From positions 1,550,001 to 1,614,000 of the forward strand of contig JALDNG010000016.1 in the NCBI GenBank assembly GCA_024349245.1: 64,000 bases of DNA. The letters run 5' to 3'. This stretch comes from Neodontobutis hainanensis. Lineage: Eukaryota > Chordata > Actinopteri > Gobiiformes > Odontobutidae. The notes beneath the pieces were generated by a model. The model ran no database searches and was not told the origin of the DNA. It worked only from the letters and a program-made list of their open reading frames with translations. This document shows positions 37,295 through 49,637 of this stretch, piece by piece. Within the stretch, counting starts at the first letter, position 1. Each line of letters opens with the position of its first letter. A program made the position numbers and the translations under genes.

Positions 37295-37508
37295 TTACAT
37301 TTACATTTATTCATTTGGCAGACGCTTTTATCCAAAGCGACTTACATTGTTCTACAGTAATTACCAGTGTTACAGCCACTGGAGGCAAGGTGGGTTAAGT
37401 GTCTTGCCCAAGGACACAACGACAGTATGAACTGTGGAGAGAGTGGGAATCGAACCGCCTACCTTCCGGTTGAAAGACGACTGCTCTACCCACTGAGCTA
37501 CTGCCGCC
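37295..37508 (-). mobile_element. tRNA-derived SINE, copy 2
   Basis: On the minus strand: tRNA-like head gcggcagtagctcagtgggt with B box ggttcgattcc, body cttaacccaccttgcctcca, tail gtaagtcgctttggataaaa, then gcgtctgccaaatgaataaa at its 3' end. It looks closer to an intact consensus than copy 1, whose tail is altered at gcgtcaaataaatg. No clear target duplication seen. Confidence 0.93.
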
Positions 37509-37735
37509 CAATATTGTCTGTCTTGTGGCAAAGACAACAACATTAGACACAACTTCCTAATAAATTCATAGAATCTTTTAATGTACTTCCACATACTGTC
37601 ATCGAGTCCCTACACAGGCCTTGCAGAGCTTGTAAACAATGGAGCAGGTGTTGTGGAATATTGCGTCTTAATGAGGCTGCTCCTGTTAAACTTCCTTCTA
37701 CGTCTACCTTTACCCGCTGTCAGCTTCCGTTTCCC

Positions 37736-37756
37736 TTTTTTTTTTTTTTTTTTTTT
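37736..37756. repeat. Poly-T run in a pyrimidine-rich tract
   Basis: Twenty-one T residues, within pyrimidine-rich sequence from 37681 to 37862, about 360 bp upstream of exon 16. Confidence 0.9.
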
Positions 37757-38114
37757 AGCTCTGTCCTGTTCTGCTGCTTTACCACTTGCTGGTTCTTCCT
37801 TTCTCTGTCTTCTCCTCTCTGTCGCACTGCCTCAACTCTTCCCTGCCTCATTCTCCGTCGCCTGTGAATGCAGATCAATACATTCATACTTGAGCTCTGG
37901 GAGAAGTGCAGACTTCTTGCCAGATCTCATACTGTCAGTCTTGTCTTCATTAGGATGCCAAACACGTCTATATGAATATGCTTGCAACCCCAAAAAGAAT
38001 AATGTGTAAATGCTGGTGTAAAATACTAATGTTTTGCTTGTTTCTCTATGCGTGTCTTGTGCGGCTGTGTACTCTGTATGCATGTGCGGGTGTGTGCTGT
38101 CTCGGCCGCTGCAG

Positions 38115-38227
38115 TTGTATGTGATCGCCTATGATGACGGAGAGCCGGTCAAGACCAACAGTACTTTGGTGGAGATCACTGTCCTTCAGCCTTCCCGCAT
38201 TCCAATCTTCACCCAAGAGGAGTACAC
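38115..38227 (+). CDS. pcdh15: pcdh15 exon 16 of window: EC9 end, EC9-EC10 linker
   Basis: 113 nt; acceptor ctcggccgctgcag|TTGTAT, donor TACAC|gtaagt; enters phase 0, leaves phase 2. It encodes YVIAYDDGEPVKTNSTL and the EC9-EC10 boundary LQPSRIPIFTQEEY, which has no DxNDN residues at all. In human (LHPGEIPRFTQEEY) this calcium-free joint is known to be bent; the same absence of ligands here means the feature is shared by fish. A 15.3-kb intron follows. Confidence 0.95.
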
Positions 38228-39808
38228 GTAAGTCAGGCTGACACTGTGTGGATGCATGTGTCTTTACCTCTAAACTCACACACTGAAGAAAGCCCAGTGT
38301 GTAGTCAAGTCCTGGGGAATAGGAAACAGTTGTGGACAAAGAGACTACAACATTTTACACACATTTACAGTTTGCCTGCTGCTTCATTCAGCTGCTTGAA
38401 TACAATATTAAATGATTAAGCACGTAGTAAATTAAAGATTCACAAGCTTGAACTGTTTAACAGAACCATTCCCCACGCATCTGTATAGCAGATCGAGGTC
38501 TGCACAACTGGAGGTGCTTTGAAATTGTTGTGAGAGCACAGTAAATTGGCCCACATTCTGATATCTCCTCTCATTTGTGCATGTGTAATGAGTTGTTTGG
38601 TATTAATATGTGCTTGAGAGTAGATGCTGAGGCTGTAAACAAACTGCGTGTTTGGGCCATTCCTAGGTTTGTAATGTTTATGATGTCATTACAAGGAAGA
38701 GAACGAAGATTATGGTGCACTGCTATGGCCTGAATGGAATATATGTGCACTCATTTCGACTCAGGACGAGGCCAAGAAATCATGTATAATTAAAGCGAAC
38801 GTGGATTATTAACACTGGAGCTGAATTTACACAGAATCACAGCTGCTTTAGTCGAGTGACTGTATTATGTTGTTCCAGGTTGGTAAAGTCTAGCCCAACT
38901 CTGATGTTGGAGTTGTCTGGCACAAGGAAGTCCTCTTAGAGCTTAAACTAAAGCTTTTTTAAATGGATTGATTTGCTACCTTCTGTGCCAGTCAGAACAG
39001 TGAGTCTTGGCAGACCCTCTGCAACAGAATTTGATATGCCTTTATGCGTTAGACAGAGACTGTAAGCCATGCCCGACCTGTCTGCACTTCACAGTAAAAT
39101 GTGTGCATCGTTTTTGCTTTTGTACACATATAGCCTCCTGTCCTTTTTTTCTCCTCCAGTGTGTGCCGCTTTGGTGTTGGGAGAAGTATGTACATTTAAT
39201 CATTTTTTTTTTGGAGTGGAGAGGCACTTCAGAGCCGGATTTACAATTAATTATAAAAACCAGACCAATGTACATCATTCAATAGACAGCTTTAAACTGG
39301 CCTTTCATATCTCAAAAATCGGCATTATTAAATATTTGTCCCATATTTAGCTAATGATAAACATTAAACATTGGCTCTAAAAGTGTTAAAATGTGTTAAT
39401 TGTGGTCAGGTTTTGTTTGCACTATACTTCCAGGAAGTCTGTTTTGAAGTTCACAGACGCAGAGCGGGGAGGGCTGAGGGCGGGAGCAGAAACATGTCCA
39501 TGGGGCACATACACCAGCGACTGACCCCTGCTACACAGAGCTAGCTCCCACGGTTCACTTACTTACAATATTTAAACTCTAAACATTACACAATTAACAA
39601 ATACAAAAGCGAGCTAACCTTCTTTTCCGCTGTTTGAAGCACCCTTTAGCTCCAGCAATGGTCTTCCATAATTTATCACGTCCCCGTTTTGATTGAAACT
39701 TTAGTTTTGAGAAGTTTCTCAGCTTTGATATTAAATCAACAGTCACACTTGATTATTAGCCTAGTGTATTGGTACTTATTCTAAACCCCGACAACAGTAA
39801 TACCAGAA

Positions 39809-40047
39809 GATGCACGCCCCCTTCAGTGAGGCACAGGTACTGTCTGCCTCACCTTGAACATTTTTCACATAAGCAAGACTAAATAAGTTACATACAAACA
39901 TAAAATACCCTATTTAGACTATGAAACTAAATAAAAATTAACTATAATTTTATATGTCTTTGACCGGTTTGCAGGTTTTTAGCCTTTTGACAATAGAATG
40001 AGTGAGACATTGCCTCCCCTGCCTCCCCTGACCGCACATCTCTGCCT
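39809..40047. mobile_element. MITE-like repeat, copy A
   Basis: Its start (cagaagatgcacgccccc) and its end (ccctgaccgcacatctctg) look like degenerate inverted termini of 'cagtgacgtgcgg' type. The inner block agactaaataagttacat... aaacataaaat... tttagactatgaaa matches copy B at 56607 in the same orientation (agactaaataagttacac...). Non-coding; hAT-like by the look of its ends only. Confidence 0.45.
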
Positions 40048-43000
40048 ATTGATAAAAGCCTAAAGTGTTTTCTTGTGACAAACACACACTGAAGGTGAGG
40101 ACACCGGCCCAGACCACTGCACGGAGTCACACTGACAACACTAACTATGCACAGTGAAGGCCTGCTGTAAATGATGGGCCATAGATGCATTAGCCAGGTG
40201 CTTGAGCTTCTCCTGCTGGACAGGGTATTCTCCAGCAGCGAGCCTCCAATCTGCACACTCGACAATGAACCATCTCCTCATTGCTCGCTACTTTATCTCT
40301 CCCCATCATCCTCTCCCAGAGCAGGCTTCTCAACACAAATCACTTTCTAAACGTTCACAAGATCTGTAGCAGCTCTGTGAAGGCCGTTAGTTATTGTGGC
40401 AATCAGGTAAGCTATGCCTACAGCTCCAGAGCTCACAATTAAAACAACTCTGCTGGGCTTTGGCTGGCTTAATGAGTCCTGCCGCTGCTTTATGGTTGGG
40501 CCCCTCCATCTGTCAGAGGGAAATGAGGGGCTCCCAGTCATTGTTGGTGAAAACAAATGGCACTTATCGAAGGCAGTGTAGCAGCACGTCGCCAGCATGT
40601 TGTGTTTGAGAGATTGTACCTTGTGTTATTGCTTTTGGAAAGGCACCAATACATTAAGTATCTCTTATTACTGTAACTAACAACAAATGTGATTACACAA
40701 GAATTGATTTAATTGCTAAAGGTGTATTTTCTTCTGCTACAAATTAATTTTATTTTTAGCAGTATTAGTAAGTGTATAAACATTTTTGATTTGTTTTTGT
40801 CCACACTCCCTTAACAAGAGTATTTAGATTAAACTATTACTTTTATCCAACACGCTCTAAAATACTGTTAAGCATGTTTAATTGCCCATTTATTATTGCT
40901 TAACTACTGATTGAATGTGTGTAGTTATTATAACAAGTTACCAAATTATTTCATATCCGATCAAATGCAGGAGATTCAGAATATGAAATACAGAAAGGGA
41001 GAATCAGAGTGAGTCTTATCATTAACTGAGAAAGTCTTTTACATGGAACTCAGCAACACAAGCCTTTGGGGAAGTCTTTAGCGCTGGGCTCCTGGGAAGG
41101 AATGAATATTTATTTCCCCCAGTGAGTGTGAGAGGAGACCAGGAGGTGTGAGCCACTATCTAACATGGTCCCGCTCTGTTTGTGGCTCTCCCCTGGTGGA
41201 CTCGGGCTACTGCTGTGGCCCTGCATTCCAAACCTACGGCTTGAGCACCTTTTTTTTTCTGCTTCTTATCTCCTCCTCAGCCCTTCCCGTACTAAATCTT
41301 CTCAAAGTCATGAGACCTGCTGCACCACTTCAGAGTTTGTCGTTTTGCACTCCTCTCCAATATTCCCCTAAGCCCCCCACACATCCCTAGAGTTTGTCTT
41401 TCCAGCTTATTTCTCTCTCTGTCAGTTTATTCTCACTTTACAGTCCCCCAACATTTTCTAGAGAATGAACCTGTACTTGAGCCACCTTTAGTGTCCTTTG
41501 CACAACACTATATTTGTTTTGTGTTTCATTCATTTGTATTATTAATTATAATTAGTCAAGTGTTTTGTTATTCTATTAACTCATATGTTACTGACTTGTG
41601 TAACATTTTTGAAAGGTTACCTTGTTTACCGACAGAGGAGAAGTTCATTTGAGAGTGAAATGTCACCCCATTATTTTCCTCTTTTGGGGACTCTGTTGTT
41701 GCAGACAGCAGATGTTGTGCCATACCTGTCATATTAATATGCAGTCTGGCAATCCTCAGAAGAGGGCTACAGCCCAGCGTATTAAGTGATGCTCTTAGTC
41801 ACTGTTCGCAAACAGTGTCAGTGAGGAGTATGCTCAACATATTGCCACATCTTGCAATAAGTCACAATAATTGCTGGATTAGTAACATAACATCCTTAAA
41901 TAAGTTGTCAGTATTTTCATATTAGATGCAAGTTTGCTTTATCATGCTTACTCTTTGTACTTCTGTTATGCAATAGATTATAGCATTTATCTTCGTTTGT
42001 CAGAATATACAAAAATTTGTATCAAATCAAACAAAATATATAGATTAACATTATCTGCTTTACATCAGTGTCAAACAGCAGGTCTTACATACTGTACATC
42101 CTATGTCTCTGGGTACATTGCTAGAATGATCACTCTTTTTTTTCTCCCATTATATATTTTAATGAGAAACACTGCCCTGGTAAGTAAACTAGCTAAACAG
42201 ACAGTCTTTCTTGTCTGAAGTCATTGTTAATATTATGATAACTATGCAATGATGTGTGTATTAATTGCTTTGTTTTAATGAGCAATTACTTCTAAATGAT
42301 TTGTTATTGGATAAACATATGTAAAACAATTTAATGCTACTGTTACTAGCAGTACTTTTCATTTGATTGATTTATTCTCTCATGACTAAGTAAATTATAT
42401 GGAGCACAAACATGACATCTACCTCATTTACTAGTGTACCTTTGCTCTCGATCATACTACTACTACTTCACCATATACTATTATTTATCCAGTACACATA
42501 TGCACTACATATAGCAACAGTTTCAGTTTCTTTTACACTTTTCTATCTTGGTGAAAAAGCTCTGTTCTTTTTACTTGAATTTAAATTATTGTGCTTACTC
42601 TTAATGTAAATTGTAAAAAACTGTAAAATTGTGGACCAGTCTTATGTTACCTGACGTTTACGAGACTGCCGGTGTGAATTTTGTTTGGATGTCTGACCAC
42701 ACTGTGACCGCTGATTCACTTCGGGCAGTCATTTGAATCACAAATGTACCTGCAGCTGTAATATACTGGCATAATGTAAAGCATCAGTCATAAGGGACTC
42801 TGTAACCTTGAGCAATAATCAACAGGCCGTCCATTCCTAAAACATTCCAGACCACTTTTTATATCACTTCATAGATGAATTCACCTGAACCCTTTATCCA
42901 GCAACAAGAGGAAAATAGCTTGTGTTTTTTTTTAAAGGAAAACAAATCCATTCATATCACATTCCATTTTAGTCAGGCTGTAATTTTCACATAATTAGGC

Positions 43001-46000
43001 AGATGACATGCTTTCATTACACACAGCCCTTCCACTGGCAACCTCCTTGAAGCTGTTGTTTTGCCAGACATGAACACAAGTGGTAGAGGTGCTCACAGCC
43101 TACTCATCCATAGACATGCCAAACATTTAAACACTATTAGTACACCGTCAAGAATACACTCCACATCTTTCTTGTCTTGAGCAACCAAGCTGTCTGTCTG
43201 TCTTGTTTTCCCATATTTCCTTTATGCCATGACTCACCACTCACAGCTACAAGGTGGGGAGCACTTTCATAGGTTTGAAAGGCATGATTGATTTTCAGTC
43301 GCAGGTTTTGAATGTGCTGCTTGAAGCCCTGAACCTCTAAGCCCCTGGAGAGCGCTGACCTTTCACTTGTCTTCACTAAGTAGGCAGGCATCACTTGGAT
43401 GTCTAACAGACGGCCAGGCCTACTCGTTGCACACATCCTAAATATCAGCTAAAGGTCGGTGCTGAAAGCTGGGGGAGAGAAGGCTGTGACCTATCATTAA
43501 GGGTTCACACAAACATTATAGGATGTAAGTAAAAGTAACCATTAAGAATTCCAGTTTTGGGCATTAACTATTCTGGGCATCTCCCACTAACAAAAACATG
43601 GCACTATTAAAATAACTATTGCCCAACAACATGTTCTGAATTTTTTATAGGTTTTCTCACTGGTCTTTGAAACATCTTGGATCTTTTCCTTTTCATCACT
43701 TTGCACTTGTCAGACCAATTGTGAAAGAGGGCAGACTAAAGGCATTTTATTTTGCATCCGTTGGTACTTGCTCTCTGAAAATACAAACATTTTCTTTTGG
43801 TTCCGCTCTTTAGGGGTCGCCATATTGAATCATCTTTTGGTTTGCATGCACAAACCATCTACAGGGAGGTATTTGAATGTATTGTGAAGCATTTGGAATG
43901 ACAGACAACCAATTAGAATTTAGGGGGCGGTGCCAACACAATAACAATAAACTGTATCTGGCCTGGAGGCTACAGTTTAATTGTAAATGTCTCTCAACTA
44001 CTGTATTATGATACTATATCCTCATTATTTGGATGGGTGTAGCGCATTCACCAGCGCACGATGGGATAAGGAGTTATTGCTGTGCGCGCTAATGTGTCAT
44101 CCACAATGAGAAATGTTAATTATGCATGCTTGCTTTTAGCTCGCTTCCATTTTTGCGACAATACAAGTCAATTGTGGTGTGCTCACCCTTATGTTACAGC
44201 CGAAAAAAACAAGTGAGAACGCAGACAAAAGGCCTTTCCGTCATTTGCAGCTGACAGTTGTGTTACTAATTTGGCTGCTGTTTTCTTTTGGGTGAGACCT
44301 CCCCGTGTTGACATGGTGGAGGACATAATTTGGTCAGCAGCAGTAATTTGACATTGCATCATGGCAGATAGCACAGCGTGATATTACATTGCAAGCCTTT
44401 GTGGCAAGTTTGGACAACAGGCTCATGTGCCAGCATCCAAACATTGTGTGCTAAATGAGCCAGTGGATGTTCTGTGGAGTGACGTCCTGTGGGCTGACAC
44501 GGTTAAGCTGGCACACAGCGCTGCACAGTAAATGTGTTCTCCAGCTTTGTTAATGTTTCCCATCCTTCCCAGCAGATATTTTTGATTGAGGCCCGTCTCC
44601 TTTTTTATGGCCACGACACATCTCTCCATGAATACAAATTATGAGGTCTGCTGTGGCAAGATAAGCGATCAGAGGAATAGCTCAGGGAAGAAAACGATCA
44701 GACGGGGGGTTGTAAGTGTTTTTTGTTTTGTTTTTTTCTTTTTGTTTTAGACAACAGTATCTTAATATGAATCCTTGCCTACGCATTACTACATGTCAGA
44801 GGTGTTGGATTTCTGTTTTTTTTTTTAGATATGAGCACTGCAGCACTGTTTTTGTAAATCCTCTTAGCAAGTGTGAGTCAGCAGCTTCCAATATGCTACA
44901 ATATCTGCTTGTGAAAAGTCTGGCTTTCAACAAATACTTGAGGAAATGCTAGTAGATGTGATGAATTCTGAAACTGTATTCAAATTTAGGAGTTACTGAA
45001 TCTTAATGCACAAAACAAATTTTAGAAATAAAGTGGAAGAGGGTAATGGGTTATTAAGCTGCAGGGTATTACATTTGGCATTCAGCTTTGAAATGTGTAG
45101 CTGCAATGACACATTTACACTTAATGCTTAAAATTGCATGACTCAGTGTGCTGTAGCTGCCAGTCCTGCAGTCAAGAAGATATCAAAAAATAATACCACT
45201 ATCAAGCTGTCCAGTTTATTGAAATTTTCAATTTAACAGTGTCATGTTTTACAGATCCCTGACTCTTACCACACACCTGGTGTATGTTTAAGAGCCTAGA
45301 CTAATCACATAAACCTACAGTACCCAGCCTTTATCTATTAACTCTGTCAAGTCACAAAGAGCATGGTCTGGAAAGCCTTTTATGGATTGTTGGTCTATAA
45401 ATGTTCATATAAAAACTTAAGGGACTATCTTTTGTAACGTTAGCATTAGCACATGTATGAAGTGATCACATCAGCAGAATTTACATAAAATTCTGTCACT
45501 CCTTTTCTTCTGTCCAAGCCTTTTGCAACACAGTAAAAACCTTTTTTACATTTCTGTTGTATAGCTCTGGAGCCCATTGTACAAAAATGTGTACAAGTAA
45601 TATCCTTACCTTTGCATAAGTGCTACACAGATTTCAAGTTTACTTACCTCAAAATATCAATGGTTAACTTCCCCAGTTAAAGAAAGAAAAAGTCCACATA
45701 ACTTTAGAAGATCAAATGCTACATTTTTTTCAATTGCTTTCATACACTTAGATAATTTAAATGCAGGGCATATCAGTCAAAAGAGGAGATAAAAAGGCTT
45801 AAGGTTTGCCAGGTCATCCATTACTAAAATTTATTTCAATAAGATTCCTGCTCTGATAAGGTCTTTTATCAATGGAGACAGTGTCACTTGCATCCTAAAA
45901 AAACTAAATAAATTCAAGATTTAAAGTGGACATAAACATGCAGTAGCAACAACAATGCAACCATAGTAAGTAGATTATAGGCCATCGCGTACAATCCTCA

Positions 46001-49000
46001 TCACCACTCACTTAATCTAAAGCCGTTGAATGTTGAATTTTAGTATAACTTAGTTCACATTGTCTCGTTACTAATTTAAATGAATTATGTTTAACTTGCC
46101 AAACTTCAAATGACCCATTGGCAGGCATATTGTTAGCTCTAACAATTTGAACATTACAATTGATAACCTATGCTCATATATGATGAGAGTCTGTACATCT
46201 GGAACTACACAATCAAGCTGGTGAAATGAACTCCATGTGAATATAACCCTTGGTCAGAGTCTGTATGGGACCACTCCAGTTTGAGTTAATGTTACTCTTT
46301 TTGGCGACTCAGGGTTATCCAGTGCACAGCAGATATCTTGTCAATGTTAGAATCAGGAGACACAGGACTATTATGTATAAATAACCTAGTGTACTTCCAC
46401 AAACTTTTCTTTTAAGATTTTCTTCCTGTGGGGTGTCAACCACTAATAATATTCAGCATCACACCTACAGTTTCCAGCAATGAAATGTCATTATGTGTAC
46501 TTGTTGTCTATATACATGTCAATAAAGTCTATGTGTACTGTGACCTGACCCCCTTTTTGTCACAGACCTCACTCTGAATGTAGAGACTGTCAAATAGTCT
46601 GATACTACATGCACACAGAAAAGAAAGCATTATACTGAAAACCTCTGTTTGCACAAGCCAGCGGCAAAACTAACTAACACAGTATCCAGAGACATCTTAA
46701 ATTCAGTTCTATGTTGGAGATAGAGTTGATTTGATTCCCATTTGGTGGCTTTGCAAATAAGTGGTTTCTTACAAATATAAATGAAACGCTATGATTTTTT
46801 TTCCCACTTATTGCAATTACTGTGTGTTTAATGCAGAGATAACCCTTTTATTAAATGTTGTTGTACCAAGCCTCCTAGATCCTGCACTGTATTTTCCCAA
46901 ATATCTAAAGCTGTAATAGATCTTTCTGCCCCTTTATTTGCTCCACTTGTGTTCTTCTTCACCTTTACCAAACATAACCTGTAATCTTTAATCTTTCACT
47001 CTTGAGTCAATTGCACCCCACAGTTCAAACTCTAGATGATTATATTTCATCATGGGTCACACACCTTATTTTGTTGTTGACTTTGAAAAACAATAAACTG
47101 CAAAGTTTGAGATAGAAATAGAATAAACTAAGGTTTGCAGAGTTTTTTGTTTTGTTTTTTTATGAGAGAGATTGGAGATACAGAAACCTTAGACAATTTA
47201 TTGATTAACCATGTTATTGCCATTACTTCAATACCCTCTTCAATTTTCCAGTCTCTCTTCTGTTTGTTTTCTGATGTAGCATTCAGATCATTTAGCCGTT
47301 GCATATGTTTGTGTGAAAGAGAAAAATAAACACTTGTTTACAGTCACTCCTGCCAACACTTGTTTGTAAGATAAGTTGCTCTAACTTGTAGTCCCAATTG
47401 TGATGTTACTGTTGTGTAAACTATTATTATGCACTGATAAATCCACCTATTGACCCAATATCACCACCAGCCACCACTGCTAATAACATTTTTGGCAGTG
47501 TTTTTATTTTCGGGAGGGGTAATGCGCTTTACATTACAGCTTGGTAAGCAGCATTGTAATTGTTAAAATAATTGTTCAAAGAATTCTTTGTTTCAAATGA
47601 GATGACAAAGACAGCATCATTTCAAAGTATGGCCACAGCTTTTTAGTTCAGCAAATCATTCAGCATCAAAGTACAGTGTGATTTGGTCAAAGAAGCTCTC
47701 CATGCATGATGTTTTTATATGTATACACTGTTCACACATCTCACTTCAGGTCACTCATCATTGGTATCTGTTTGTCATGAGTACGTACCTCAGTTAACGA
47801 ACAGAACATCCTTGGACAGTGGATTAGATGTATTCTATTGAGATGTGGCTGTCTAGTTTGGATAAGCATGACCTACCCCAAGGGTGTGTGCAATCAGCAA
47901 CAACAATAAAATATACAATAATCTTAACAATAATAGTGTGGTATTAACATGTTAATAAATGGGTAATGCTATAGTAATTATGGTTATTTACTGTGTATTT
48001 CCAAGCCATACATGAGTACCTAGTGGTAACATGGTTATATCAAGCAATAATCCTTTGAAGTGCAACTTTTTTTAAATTTTTTATAAAATGTTGTTCTAAA
48101 TAATCCTCCGATTAGTATATTTCTATGTCAGCTGAGCTGCGTCGGCGAACTGATTCACCCTGGCTTTGAACTGTGGATTTGAAAGAGAACATGAGCGCTG
48201 CATTCAGAGTGCTGTTTTTTTTCTCTTTGTGTCTCATTGTACAGTATATGAAGAGGATATGAATAACGCTCCATATGTGTAATTAATCTGACGCATTTTG
48301 TCACTCTGTGAATCGGCTTTTAGGCAGGGACAAACAAGCTAACACCAGTGTGACAGAAACGCTTAAGCACTCATGGAATTAGGCTGATTCATAACTGCGG
48401 AACAAATAGCACCATTAGCAGTGAGACAGAACGTGCTGCAGCAGATTTGGGTTCTGGACAATAACGCTGCTTACTCATAAGTATCGTCTTCTAGCTCTGT
48501 ATCTACTACAAAACTTGAGGTCTTGTGACTTGTTACCAGAGTCGGGTCACTGTGTCTCTCAGCATGTCCACTGACGCTTGGTTACTCGGTGATGCAATGC
48601 TTGAAAAGAAAGGGAGGGCTGGACAGAAAGAGAGTCGACACGGTAAGCACGGCCCCTGCGGAGCTCTACGCGTTTTCTACGCCTCTGCCTTGTCTCGTCA
48701 GCATCACTCTGCCTTTGGCCCTGGGGCAGAGTGCTCGCTGACACCTGTGTGCCGCCCTCGCTTCTCAGCGCCGTGTCATTCAGCCTCTCTCATGTTGACA
48801 CCCGGACTCTGTGCTGCTGCCTGTAGACATGTCAGCACACACACACCCCGATCCCGCTCCCCCTCTGTTCCCCCTCTGTCTTTGGAGTTTACCTCATCTG
48901 AATGCAAACAGAAAAAAGTGTCCTGTACGTAGTGTTGAAATGCTGACTGTTGAAATACACAGCTTGTTTACCAGCTTTTACCCTATGTTGCATTGTCTTT

Positions 49001-49564
49001 AGATAGCATATTCATGAGCAAGCTCCCATAATTTTATTCATTAACTTATGACAAAGGGGTGGGGCTGTGTAGACGAACAACACAGAGTAATGTCATAAAG
49101 AAAAGTTGACAGAAAGAATGGAAAAATGCTAGTAAAGGCCACTAAAGATAAGGACAAACTATTATATCTGCTGTTGTATTTATTCAATGCAAGTGTCTGG
49201 TGCCAGTTTAAAGACAGACAACACAGAATTTCTAAGTGATTCTTTGTAAACAAACCTGACCTCTGCATTATTCTCTGTTTTGGGGCTCTTTGGGAATATA
49301 AATCCAACCCAGGTTCACCCAGTGCCATGCTTTTGAATAAACCCTAACCTCATATCATATCGTTTGGCTATATTTTTCTTTGCTCAGTGAGCTATGATTG
49401 GCTACAAAAACACACTCCCATAGAAACATATATACAAATATTAGCAACTGAAAAAAAGAATAAACAAGTTGATTTGGCTGTTGATACATTTTCCAGAAAT
49501 CAACCAAATCTTTATGCATGTCTTCATGTGGAGCACAGATAAATAAAACATCTAGGACTCCCTT

Positions 49565-49637
49565 GGAAAAGAGATTTGTAATGTCAACGGGACCTTCCTC
49601 TTTAAACAAAGATTAAATAAATAAACATTTAAAAAAG
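49565..49637 (+). repeat. Repeat tail fragment, second copy
   Basis: gaaaagagatttgtaatgtc, gggaccttcctctttaaaca, then aagattaaataaataaac. Shares the block aaaagagatttgtaat and the aaataaa tail with 13301-13350. Confidence 0.6.

Larger units (their letters stand above)
36782..38114 (+). other. Intron 15 (pcdh15)
   Basis: 1333 bp, phase 0. Contains a minus-strand SINE and, between 37681 and 37862, a long pyrimidine-rich tract with a 21-base T run. No gene. Confidence 0.8.

Noticed and set aside
37581..38009. 142-codon frame before exon 16
   Set aside because: Leu/Phe/Ser-rich translation of a pyrimidine tract including a 21-base T run.
48525..48932. 135-codon open frame in intron 16, in GC-richer DNA
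   Set aside because: Ser/His/Arg/Cys-rich with no recognisable domain, no splice-consistent neighbours and inside an intron of an intact gene; GC-rich DNA gives longer chance frames.
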